Shown: positions 46,620 to 57,010 of the stretch, piece by piece
Layout of the letters: every line of letters starts with the position of its first letter
Position numbering within the stretch: position 1 is the stretch's first letter
Assembly: GCA_050084515.1 (NCBI GenBank)
Contig: CM114275.1
Coordinates: 1-64,000 of the forward strand
Source: Blasia pusilla
Lineage: Eukaryota > Marchantiophyta > Marchantiopsida > Blasiales
Length of the DNA stretch: 64,000 bases
Direction of reading: 5' to 3'
The notes under the pieces: generated by a model
Databases searched by the model: none
What the model saw: only the letters and a program-made list of their open reading frames with translations
Told to the model about the DNA's origin: nothing
Position numbers and translations under genes: made by a program

Positions 46620-47915
46620 TTGCTTGAGTATTTGGATGTGTTTGCATACTCCATGGATGAAATGACAGGCATTCCAGCACGGTATGGTGAACACAGAATT
46701 GACTTAAAAGAAGGTGCGGTCCGGGTACGAATGAGGCAGTATCGCCTCAACCCGAAATACTCGTTGCTAGTCAAGGACGAGATCGACCAGCGTCTCGGAG
46801 CAAGAATAATTAATCCTTGTTAAGTAGCAAGTGGGTGTCTCCCATTGTGATTGTACCAAAAAAAAAACGGAAAAATTAGAGTGTGCCAGGATTACCGGAA
46901 ATTGAATGCGGCCACCTTAAAGGACCATCACCCCCTACCTATCACTGACAATATTTTGGATAAAGTTTCCGGCCACGAGCGTTATACTTTTTTGGATGGA
47001 TACTCGGGTTAAAACCAAGTATCCATACGAGAAAAAGATCGCCCCCTCACCACTTTCACCACGGACTGGGGAACTTTCGCGTATCGCGTGATGCCCTTTG
47101 GGTTATGCAATGCCCCAGCTACCTTCTAACGAATGATGATCTCCATCTTCCAAGAGTATCTGCGGAAGTTTGTTGAAATTTTCTTGGACGATTTTTGTAT
47201 CTTCAGTACAGAGGCCGAGCACTTGGAAAAATTGGAATTAACCCTTGCTCGTTGTCGCGAAGTGCACTTGTCCCTCCATCCGAAAAAATCGTATATTGCT
47301 ATGAAACAAGGGATTTTGTTGGGACACAGAGTGTCGGCTCAAGGAATTGAAGTCGACAAGGCTAAGGTGGATATTATCGTCGCATTGGAACCACCCACCA
47401 ATCTCCGAGAATTGAGAGGATTCTTGGGACACGTCGGATACTATCAATGGTTTATTAAAGATTATGCGGTAAAAGCAGGAGCTCTTACTGCATTACTTAA
47501 AAAAGCTACCGAATGGGATTGGACTCCACCTTGCCAAGCGGCATTTGACACTTTAAAGAGGGCATTTCAAACGGCTCCTGTACTCCGATCCCCTGATTGG
47601 ACCAAACCCTTCCACGTATATGTGGACACATCCTCGTTTGCCATTGGAGTGGTGCTCAGCCAACTGAATGACAACAAACATGACTTTCCGGTTTACTACG
47701 CCGGACGGCAACTCTCTTCAGCGGAACAGAAATATACAACCACCGAACGAGAGGCACTAGGTATGGTCTTCTCGTGTAAAAAGTTTTGACACTATTTATT
47801 AGGTTACGAATTTGTCTTCCATGTCGACCATTTCGTGCTCAGACCATTAATGGTGAAGGCAGACTTGTCCGATCGCATTGCGTGATGGATCCTGCTGCTC
47901 CAAGAATTCACATTC
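46620..47915 (+). pseudogene. pol: Reverse transcriptase and RNase H of the gypsy element
   Basis: The finger region (RMRQYRLNP) is open to 46823; the palm follows in broken frame (KIRVCQDYRKLNAATL, YTFLDGYSG, stop, [13 protein letters not shown], stop). From 47133 the frame is open with the catalytic FLDD (47181-47192), thumb and GHVGYYQWFIKDYA connection. RNase H has VYVDTSSFAIGVVL and TTEREALGMVF, with a stop at 47787 before HYLLGYEF. FLDD for YxDD is usual in Athila-like elements. At least five stops make it inactive. Confidence 0.85.
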
Positions 47916-47918
47916 GAT

Positions 47919-48857
47919 GTGGTTACCCGTGCCGGCAAGGTGCATACCAATGCCAATTTTCTTTCCAGGTTGAGGATGACGAACGCTGATCTCACACAAT
48001 CCGTCGATGATACCTTTCCCGACGAAGACCTGTTCCAGATTACGGAGGACCGGTTGTGCCAATCCTTTTATGAGGATATTTTTCATTTTTTAATTACTCT
48101 GCAACTTCCTGGCCCTATGACAGCGGAGGAACGCGCAGTTTTCTTACATAAGATAGGACAATATGAGATATGTCAGGGGATCCTATTCAAATTAGGTGCG
48201 GATGAAGAGTATCGACGATGCTTGGAAGCAGAAGAAATCCCCCAAGTCATCAGAGCCATGCATACGGTTGATTCTGGTGGACACTATGCGGTAAAAAATA
48301 CCGTCAAGAAAATCTTGGCCGTATGTTATTGCTGGCCAACTATGTACAAAGATGTAGGTAACTTTATCCAGAGTTGTGATGCCTGTCAAAGAGCAGGTCG
48401 ACCTACGGCAACCTCGCGGTGGCCTTTGGTACCTATCATGCCCCTAGCTCCTTTTGAAAAATGGGGAATTGACTTTGTAGGCCCTATCTCCCCTGCTACT
48501 CGCCAAACACGGCGGAAGTATATTCTCATAGCCACCGACTATTGTTCTAAGATGGTCGAGGCGGTGGCCACGCGAAAGGATGACAGCGAAGCAGTGGCCA
48601 AATTTTTATATGAGATGATTATCACTCGTTATGGCTACCCATTGGAATTAGTAAGTGATCGGGGCACTCACTTCTTAAACAAGACTATTGAGTCTCTCAC
48701 TTCACTCTTTCTTATTAAGCATCGGAAAACCACGCCCTACAACCCTAAAGCCAACGGGTTGACAGAAAAATCTAACTGCCTGATCTGCCGGATATTGAAT
48801 CGATTGATGGTCACATATTCCTATGATTGGGACATGAAAATCTCCGCGGCATTGTGA
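47919..48857 (+). pseudogene. Integrase of the gypsy element
   Basis: 312 open codons. Zinc-binding segment (AMHTVDSGGHYAVK ... SCDACQRAG), then a complete DDE core: Asp in WGIDFVGP (48471-48473), Asp in LVSDRGTHF (48657-48659), Glu in NGLTEKSN (48765-48767). A stop at 48855 cuts the C-terminal part, which continues in other frames to about 49190 (RYDRHLRPQSISLGDLVLLYD). Confidence 0.85.
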
Positions 48858-49190
48858 GCATACCGAACAGCTGAGAAGGTTACTACAAAGTATACCCCGT
48901 TCTTCCTAACTTATGGCGTTCATCCCTTAACCCTATTGAATGGGCTTTGCCCACTTATCGAGTACTAGAAGGAACAAGAACGGAGGTTGTCGGCAAAGTT
49001 TTCCAAGGAATGAGATCTTAGTTGCGTTGGAAGAAGCACGCATGTTAGCGTTATGCCAGACAGAACAGGTGCAAAAAGAATGCAAACAACGTTACGATCG
49101 ACATCTCCGGCCACAATCTATAAGCCTTGGAGACTTGGTGCTGTTGTACGATAACCGGCGGCTCAAGTTCCCCGAAAATTAAAATTAAAC

Positions 49191-49634
49191 TAGATGGGGC
49201 CCTACCGGGTATTGGCCATCTATGATAATGGATCACTACAGTTGGGGACCTTACAAGGAGAATCCCTGCCCACGCGGGTCAATGGAATGCATGAGCGTCG
49301 GTATTATGAGCCTCAACCTTATGCGGAGTGAAACAGGAGGAAGGGGGTAAGCAAATGCCGCTAGCTTCGTAGAAGCGTGAAGCGAGAAGTGCGAAGCGCG
49401 AAGCAGGATTGATGGGAGCTTTGGGAAGCAGCGAAGCGCGAGAGTTCTTGAGCTTTGTGAAGCAGCGAAGCGCCAAACTAACCGTTGCAGTTCCAGCGCC
49501 AACAACAACAACCGCAAAACGGGGGGACTATATAAGCGTCCTTATGGAACGAGACGGGTCATTTCATGGACAGGGTAAACACAAAGTTGTGGAGCAGACC
49601 AAAGCGCGGAGTTCACTGAGCGCAACGTACAAGC
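49191..49634 (+). promoter_or_regulatory. Post-pol interval with GAAGC repeats and an internal TATA box
   Basis: After the integrase tail, 49360-49480 holds a dense run of GAAGC (many as GCGAAGCGCGAAGC). TATATAAG lies at 49529-49536, about 100 bp before the ATG of the extra ORF at 49635. This suggests a promoter of its own for that ORF. Confidence 0.45.
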
Positions 49635-51486
49635 ATGCCTCGCGAAGACTCCACGCCCATTCTGCGAAGTGCAGCAATGCCTATGGTCAAGCTGTCCCTA
49701 GAGCTGGTCGAAGCACTGGAAGAGCGCTCTTTGGCGACTTTCTTTCAATCAAATTGGACATTGACATCAGGAGAACTCCTCGGGGAGCCTTGCTCCTCAA
49801 CGGCAGCCGCCAAGTTTCGAATAAAGGGTCTTCGATATCGAGCTCAGCCTCAACATTGGACGCCGGATGATTGGCGAGCCACTTACATGCTCCCGGCTGC
49901 TCCAGAGTATGAGTACGATACTGAGGCCTTGGTGAAACACGAAGATTTGTTGGCACTCGGCTTTGTAACGTCTCAGCATCTGGGCAGGAATGGTTATAAG
50001 GCTTCGTCGCTGTCTCCACCCTTATTTGGACAGTTTTGTAAGCATTTGATGACGTTATTTTATCCCGCTCAATCTTACTACTTAACAAATAAGCTCGTCA
50101 AGATGTGCTATCTCCTTTGGAATCAGCACTTGGATCCCGAAGCACTGGGAGTCGACTTCGCTTCCTTTGTCGATGGGAATGTACAAGCAATGCTAGAGGC
50201 ACTTCATCCAAGCACGAAGTCATTCTTATCGCCTATTTTAATCCATCTGTATATTCATAAGCAGGAATTGACGGCGAACAAAGCGCTCGATTGGTCGCAG
50301 GTCACTCTCGTCCGCTTACCAAGAAAGAGCGGAGCGGTCACTAGTGGGAGTCGCGAAGCCACACCGCCAAGCGAAGAAGCCCTAAAGCAACATCCGCATA
50401 CTTCGGCTTCGGGAAAGTCGAGGGAATCACCGAACTACGAAGATCGAAGTGCGGCAGGGTCAATTTTGAAACACCCTCGGAACTAGAACCTGCCACTCAG
50501 GAGGATTCCGATGAAACGCCTCGTGCTAGCAATCACCGTCCTGCACTTCGTTTCATGTCTCAAATAGCCAACGATATGGTGTGGTTCTTGAATTTAACTG
50601 TTTCGGTCATGAATCAGTTGCAACACGTTCTCCACCTGGACGACACAGCGACGATGGACGAGTATTTACAAGGCCTACATGACCTCAATTGTTGGGCTCA
50701 GGCTTCGTCCAACCACGAAGTACAGCGGAAAGTGGCGGAAACAACTCTTCAGTTGCGGGATCAAGAACTCGAAGACACAAAAACCACGCTTCGCAAAGTT
50801 CAAAGCGACTTAGTCCAAAATCAGTACGAAGCACAAAATGCGCGCCAATGGGAGAGCTTGGCAATTAACCTGGAGTATGGGGCTGATCAGTTAGCTTCGC
50901 ATATCAAGGAAGATTTGCACCTCATTCAACAATATCGACACCAAATACATCGTGTGCACAACAAATTCAAGAAATTGGCCACCCAACATGCTGAATCTTC
51001 GAAACTGCTTCAAGAACAACAAGAAACAAACAAAGACTTACTGGCGCAATGGTCAGAGGTTACAGGGAGGATCGCGGTCTTGGAGGCGGAGCAAAAACTA
51101 CTTAACGTAGTGCAGTTAGACCGGAAGATGTCAAAGAGTTAATCGAGGACACATCCAAGAGTTTCGAAGAACAAATGAATGAAGAGATCGACTATATCAA
51201 CAAACATTGGAAGCGCCAATTCGACAATCATACAAAGTCTCTTCCAGAAGTTGTACCCACTCTTTCAATTACTCTTGAAGACTTACCATTATTTACTCCA
51301 TCTGATGTCTTAGTCCAGAACGAAGTACTAGGGAGTAAATTAGTTGTTAATAAGTCGCGAGAAAGAATGCGCAATCATACCCATAACATTATCAACAAAC
51401 CTTCTACTATTCATGGTCGTTTTGCGCCTACACCTGAATTTGATAGTTTAGACGATACTTTTATGGAGCTAGGAGAAACATCATGA
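49635..51486 (+). pseudogene. Extra 3' ORF of the gypsy element (coiled-coil protein, unknown)
   Basis: About 617 codons in three frame segments: 49635-50486, then from about 50465 in the next frame through 50555-51142, then about 51115-51486; two single frameshifts explain it. The N-terminal half is globular (WTPDDWRATYMLPAAPEYEYD, YYLTNKLVKMCYLLWNQHLD), then Ser/Pro/Glu-rich, then a long coiled coil (VQRKVAETTLQLRDQELED, LEAEQKLLN). It occupies the place of the env-like ORF of Athila elements, but I see no signal peptide or membrane segment. Function unknown. Confidence 0.65.
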
Positions 51487-51510
51487 AGTGTTCGCCAGGG
51501 CGGCTCACAT

Positions 51511-51525
51511 TTGAGGGAGGGGGTA
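51511..51525 (+). promoter_or_regulatory. Polypurine tract
   Basis: TTGAGGGAGGGGGTA immediately before the 3' LTR at 51526; the plus-strand priming site expected there. Confidence 0.8.
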
Positions 51526-52716
51526 TGTGATACCCATAATTTTGTACTCCTGAAGAATATATCTTTTTATTCAACGAAGACTCTTGTACAATATGATTTT
51601 GATTATGATTATTTATTATTATGAGGAAGAATGAGTGAATCACGAAGCTCCTGGAACAAGGCAGAGAGATGGAAGATCAAGGATTTGCCTTAGAGGAGAG
51701 GAAAACGCATAACGAAGTCTCAAGACTCAGAACGAAGCTTAACGAAGCTCTGTCTACGAAGTGCTTCACTACATAACGAAGCATAACGAAGAAAAGAAGA
51801 AAGAAGTACTTTGCTCTTGTACGAAGCACGAAGCACCGTAAATAAGAACGAAGCATGGAATACTTCGTCCTCATGAAGTCCAGCGAAGCGAAGCTAAGAA
51901 GGACTGTGATTTCAAGCGACGTATGTTAGAACAGTTAGACTAGGAAAGGGCGCGACCCTTGGTATCAAATTGGTAGTTAGGACAGTTTTGTACCGCGGAT
52001 TCACAGGGATTGTAGGAAAAGCTAAGAGAACCATAGATCTAGGTAGTTAGAAATAGTGAAGAGACACTAGCTTCATCAAGAATGTTTCGAATCTTTGGAT
52101 CACTTCCACTCCAGCGAATATTTAAGAAGCAAGGCAAAAACCATAATCATCATTCTCTTACAAAGTCCTTATATTATAGGAATGGTCTGAGCAAGAGAGT
52201 AGTACCCTCTCGAGCTTCTACACACTTTGAAGCTTTCTCGTTCTTGATGGAATAGTAAAGCAATCATTCATTCATTCTGATGTGCGATGCTTATATCTGA
52301 GTATTCTTTTTGGGTCTGCAGAGTGAAGAGTGAATCAGGCGCACCTTTCCCATCAGTCAAATAATCAACTTGAGTTGTAGGAAATCTGTTTGAGAGAGAG
52401 TAACCTGCCGAGACGGATTGAGTTCCGAAAGTAGGAGAAGCCAACTTTTGTGTTGAGATCTCTGTGAGGTATCTTGATGTCGAGAGGAAAATCTACTTGA
52501 ACATGCTATCAATTCCACTAGAGAGAATCGAGGAAAGATCCTTTGGTACTAAGAAAGATCAGAAGATATTGATAAGACATTGAATATAACTCACACATTT
52601 AAATCCAACTATTACAATAGAATTGTAATTCCGAACTCTCTTTTCATCAAACAATGATCCTCTTGGGGATCGAACTTATTAAAACGACTATAAAATAGAA
52701 ACGCTTGTACATTACA
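51526..52716 (+). repeat. 3' LTR of the gypsy element
   Basis: 1191 bp, TGTGATACCC to TTGTACATTACA. Differs from the 5' LTR by scattered substitutions and a missing stretch (CAACAAAGATATACAAAGCTC) near 51745. Confidence 0.9.
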
Positions 52717-53432
52717 CGACTCAAAACCTTTGATTGTTTCACGAGGACCGGGATCAATTGAAGTACTTCTTGTGCCCAAATGAATCTTGCGCTTTCCGGA
52801 AGTCTTATCCGGCTACCATTGGAGCTCCGGGGAATACCCCCACGATTTGGCCCATCGCCGTAGGTACGAATTGCACTCAAGACAAAGTGGACAATCTTAC
52901 AAGTGTCGGTTTCAGACTCGTAGACGGAGGAATTTTAGAGCATGTTCGCATTACACATACCTTTGCATTTCGTATTCAACCCAAGATTGATGTCAACATG
53001 TACCTGGAGAAGGTGGATGATCTCAATTCATTTTTTCTGTTTGAGTCTAGAAATGGGATGAAGAGAAACAGAATGTGTAGGCAAACGGTGGAGAGAGCAA
53101 AGCGAATTGCATCAACTTGGGAGGAAAAAATGGAGATCATCGCCACGAAAGATGTCCAGAGTAGCAATGGAATAGGAAGGATGTATTGGATCAAGAACAA
53201 CACTATAAATTCAAGTGTCACAGGGGTGTATGTGGTGCACATCTGTTGCTTTCCCACATGTTCATGTGATGACTTTGTCCAAAGAGAGGCAAGTGGGAAA
53301 AGGTATTTCCCTTGTAAGCACATGTACTATGTGTTGCTTGTAGTTTTAAGAGAGTCGGAGGTAGGAGTAGGAATCCACCAACCAATTCTGTCCCTCAAAG
53401 AAGTGCAAAGTATTTCAAACAAACCACTTTGA

Positions 53433-53870
53433 GGATGCAAAATGAGGTTTTAGATTGTACTTTCATTTTTCCAGAACCTTTACTTTGAGCTTGAACTCTA
53501 TTCAGCCCAGGGCAAATGATAGATTTTTTCCATACCTTGGATGGAAAAAGTGATTGGTTCCACACTTATGATTCCACTAATTTTTCAGTTTTCTAAATTT
53601 GGTGCAATTTGCAACTCGTCGGACTCAGATGGGTTGCCAAAATATGGAAGAGGAAAAAAAAACTATGGGAGTGCTTAAGAACTGAGCAAAAAAGTGCAAA
53701 AAAATCACACAAAAAGTTTCCTCTCTTCAACCCAACGGAAACTCTCTTCAAATCATAGGAAACTCTCTTAAAAAAAAAGTATCTCTTTCGGTTGATGGTA
53801 GTTTCCTCACTCCTCTCTTCCTCACTCCTCTCTCCTCTCTTCCTCTCTTCCTCTCCTCTTACTGCACCTC
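53433..53870. repeat. 3' non-coding region and A end, copy 3
   Basis: Same layout as copy 4: a hairpin repeat at 53611, GTTTCCTCTC stretches, A run, GA-array complement and CTTACTGCACCTC ending at 53870. The GA array has expanded (GAGTGAGGAAGAGAG units). Confidence 0.7.
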
Positions 53871-53924
53871 GTGGTGTAGATGTGACCAGCGATGTATGTT
53901 GTGTAGCGATATGTATGCGCACGA
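53871..53924 (+). repeat. End fragment of an LTR related to the solo LTR at 58835
   Basis: CAGCGATGTATGTTGTGTAG ... GCGCACGACA matches the last 45 bp or so of the solo LTR (59264-59308). Its upstream part was lost at the boundary with copy 3. Confidence 0.6.
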
Positions 53925-54359
53925 CATCTTACTGTACGAGTAGGTCATGAAAGGAGTAAAAAGAAGTTGAGAGATGGTCCTATGAAGGTAGAGAAAGAGT
54001 TTTCGGATTTTTAGCTAGCACTCCTATAGAGCGGGAATATGGAACTGATGTATCCGGTGCCGCTCTCCTCCTATCAACTTAGGGCCCATATGTGGCTCCC
54101 AAGTCTCCATCGTGATTACGGTAAGACTCTTCGACGTGAGTGTAGGTGGTTGCTATGGTGCAAGCCTGTATCGGACAATAGAACTTGAATGCTCCCCTAC
54201 AACCAACAGCAAAATCGGATCTCCATGTATAGTACCCGACACCACGCTCGATGTTGTGGCTACCATCTCCTAGACTACCTACAAAACATCCCAAGAAGTC
54301 CAAGGGTGTCTCTCTCAATCATCCTTGGTGTGTCAATTTCCTCGGGTCTCGCCCTAGCC

Positions 54360-54840
54360 ACAGCCTAACCCATCTCGGTAGGCATGGGGCTCACCAACGC
54401 AACAGCTGTGATCTGTCGCATGAGCCAAACGACGTTGCTCAGCTACTCCTAAGCTGAAAATCCATGTCAAGCAATTGAGGTCCATCGCCTGATCCAAGAC
54501 ATGACATCGTGATGCCTCTGATAGTGATGGTACTGCCGTCACTCCAATGGGGAATCCCCATTGCTCGCTCTTGCTCATCGACATTGGACTCCACTAACCG
54601 TTGTACCTAGTCATGCCAAACCAAGCCAGGTTCGGCCTCCTTGAATGCATAGGAAGCGGGAAAACTCACCAAGGTGGGAGAGACTGCCCATGGCATGCCA
54701 ATCCTGTTAACTACAATCAATGGCGGTTGATCATCGTGTCGTACTGCCTGTGGTCGACGACTTGGATCCAAAATAGAATCCACCAACAAATCGGAGGGGC
54801 GCTCCACTCTGGCATATGCCCTCCGTAATACCTCGTGTGG
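54360..54840 (-). pseudogene. C5-cytosine methyltransferase, C-terminal fragment
   Basis: Minus strand: an ILDPSRRPQAV segment, PTLVSFPASYAFKEAEPGLV, then AMGIPIGVTAVPSLSEASR-like sequence and LDQAMDLNCLTWIFSL. These match the C-terminal third of the methyltransferase gene at the right edge of the window (63600-64000), including the AMDLN segment at the place of motif X. The catalytic half is missing, cut at 54841 by the A end of copy 5. The stretch 53925-54359 beyond the stop shows only weak, broken frames. Confidence 0.6.
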
Positions 54841-54960
54841 GAGGTGCGGTAAGAGGAGAGGAAGAGAGGAAGAGAGGAGAGAGGAGAGAGGAAACTACCT
54901 TCAAACCGAAATAGATACTTTTTTTTAAGAGAGTTTCCGTTGGGTTGAAGAGAGGAAAAT
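54841..54960. repeat. A-end terminal repeat, copy 5
   Basis: GAGGTGCGGTAAG followed by the GA array and GAGTTTCCGTTGGG, as in copy 2. A degenerate hairpin lies further in at 55040-55070. Confidence 0.7.
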
Positions 54961-56749
54961 TTTTGTTTGAATTTTACTGCACTTTTTTGTTCATATATTA
55001 AGCAGTCCCACAGTTTTTTTTTCCTCTTCTATATTTTGGCAACCCCTCTGAGTCCGACGAGTTCCAAATTGCTCAAAATTTAGAAAACTGAAAAATTAGT
55101 GGAATCATAAGTGTGGAACCAATCACTTTTTCCATCCAAGGTCTGGAAAAAATCTGTCATTTGCCCGGGGCTGAATAGAGTTCAAGCTCAAAGTGAGTGT
55201 TGAGAAAAAAATAAAAGTACAATCTAAAACCTCATTTTGCATCCTCAAAGTGGTTTGTTTAAAATACTTCGAACTTCTTTGAGGGACAGAATTGGTTGGT
55301 GGATTCCTACTCCTACCTCCGACTCTCTTAAAACTACCAGCAACACATAGTACATGTGCTTACAAGGGAAATACCCTTTGCCACTTGTCTCTCTTTGGAC
55401 AAAGTCATCACATGAACATGTGGGAAAGCAACAGATGTGCACCACATACACCCCTGTGACACTTGAATTTCAAAGTGTTGTTCGACCAAGACATCCTTCC
55501 TATTCTATTGCCACTCAAGACATCTTTCGTGGCGATGATCTCCATTTTTGCCTCCCGAGTGATGCAATTCGCTTTGCTCTCTCCACCGTTGGCTGCACAT
55601 TTGTTTCTCTTCACCCCATTTCTAGACTCAAACAGAAATAATGGATTGAGATCATCCACCTTCTCGGGTACATGTTAACATCAATCTTGGGTTGAATACG
55701 AAATGCGAAGGTCTCAGAATGCGAACATGCTCCAAACTTCCCCGTCTCGAGTATGAAACGGGCACTTGTAAGATTGTCCACCGTCTTGAGTGCGGTTCGT
55801 ACCTGCGGCGATGGCCCAAATCATGGCGGTATTCCCGGGAGCTCCAATGGCAGCCGGATTAGACTTCCGGAAAGCGCAAGATTCATTTGGGCAGAAGAAG
55901 TACTTCAATTGACCCCCGGTCCTCGTGAAACAATCAAAGGTTTTGAGTCCCCAAAACCAGGCAAAGTGGTCGTCGATCCTTCTCTGATTCTTATTTAGGA
56001 AAGTGCCGCATGCTCTCCTAATGCCATCAGATCCGCGCCTGCCCAGTGGGTCCACGTCTTGGGTTGCTCGAGATATATGCCACCGTTTAAGGTTGCAATC
56101 CACCTCCATTACGAAATCCTTATTGTTGAACCACCCGGTGGAGGATGTTACGAACTTCCAAAGAACGTAGGGCTTCGAAATAAAACATTCACTGATTTTG
56201 GAGAAGTAACTCCATCATGGATTTGGGACAGTCCGGGGTCCCCGAATACCAGGCGGTGTAATTTCTCATCCAAATCAATCACCGGATTCGTTCCTTGATC
56301 GCCTCTTCACCGCTCTGAAGTCAAGATACTTATCTGGTCTCCACGAGTCTCGCTTGGATCGCTCTACCACCATCTCAGATGGGGACGTCTTGAAACCCGA
56401 CCACGAATATCCCCACCAATGTGTACGTCTTGCTCAAGTGGAGTTCCAGCTACGCACCGGTTGAAGGCTTCCACATACATTTTTCATCACCAGATCTCAC
56501 GGCCGCCTACGACATAGGGCTCGTATTTTGTGAGGAAGATATGGGATCTTTGCAGATCGAGTAGCATTGCTCTTGCCTGGTCTTGTTGGCATGCCTCCAC
56601 AAGTGAAATTTGTTGGCATGCTTGTGACGACCTCAAGAGGAATGAACACTTTCGCTCCACTTGTGTTAGGCGAGGGCATTTTCATGAACGTTCAATCCTT
56701 TTGCAACGACGGCAATGTTGGAAGGGAGCGAAAATAACTCAGGAGTTAA

Positions 56750-57010
56750 AGAAATAAGCGACCTGTCGGAACCAGATGGGTTGTAGGCCCGAGATATCCC
56801 ATGAACGACTCTACGACCCGTCTAGTCCCAACGTGTTGTAACCTTAAACCCACCTACTGCAACCCGTCGGAACCGGACGGGTTGCAAGGCCGAGGCATCC
56901 CATGAACGACTCTGTGACCCGTCGGGTCCCGACGGGTTGCACACTCGGGTTGCACCAAAAATCTGGATGCAATCCGTCGGTTTCCGTCGGGTTGCACACT
57001 CGGGCAACCC
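56750..57010. repeat. Hairpin repeats in gene A intron, copy 5
   Basis: About five palindromes, some degenerate (56761, 56858, 56925, 56967), in the intron 56699-57140; same linkers as copy 2 (CCCATGAACGACTC). Confidence 0.8.

Larger units (their letters stand above)
41914..52716 (+). mobile_element. Complete Ty3/gypsy element, Athila/Tat-like, with an extra 3' ORF
   Basis: 10.8 kb. LTRs begin TGTGATACCC and end TTACA; flanks are GGACT (41909-41913) and CGACT (52717-52721), a 5-bp target duplication with one change. Comparison with copy 2 shows gene A is continuous across the site. Order: LTR, tRNA-Asp primer site, gag with three zinc knuckles, protease, reverse transcriptase, RNase H, integrase, extra ORF, polypurine tract, LTR. 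Coding parts carry stops and frameshifts, but the LTRs are very alike apart from a 21-bp indel, so it is younger than its host copy. Confidence 0.9.
38602..53432 (+). pseudogene. Gene A, copy 3: transposase split by a gypsy element
   Basis: Exon 1 38602-40612, intron 40613 to about 41124 (CAG|GTGAGT donor; acceptor CAG has become CAA), exon 2 41125-41913 and, after the gypsy insertion, 52722-53432. Coding order: N-terminal domain; RCPHC...HPV zinc module (about residues 298-337); first Asp in SFDICYRVL (about 492); second Asp in MADNAQ (about 560); AFHWQQ (about 590); SWIM finger CSC-x15-CKH at 53259-53321 (about 1110-1132); stop 53430. Defects: 1-bp loss near 38660, TGA 38913, frameshift near 39015, TAG after PEVI (39718), CAG-to-TAG 39947, stops in early exon 2. 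The part after the gypsy is open from 52734 to the stop. Confidence 0.75.
30719..53870. mobile_element. Copy 3: two-gene transposon, inverted relative to copy 2 and holding a gypsy insertion
   Basis: B end at 30719 (GGGGACTGGTATTCTGG), A end at 53870 (GAGGTGCAGTAAG in reverse). Gene B runs leftward from 37481, gene A rightward from 38602. Subtracting the 10.8-kb gypsy at 41914-52716 leaves about 12.3 kb, close to copy 2. The flanks (TCCATGT on the left, GTGGTGTAG on the right) show no clear target duplication. Confidence 0.75.

Noticed and set aside
30719-53870. Target-site duplication for copy 3
   Set aside because: Flanks share only short G/T-rich stretches (TGTGG, GTGG); no 8-10-bp match at the ends.
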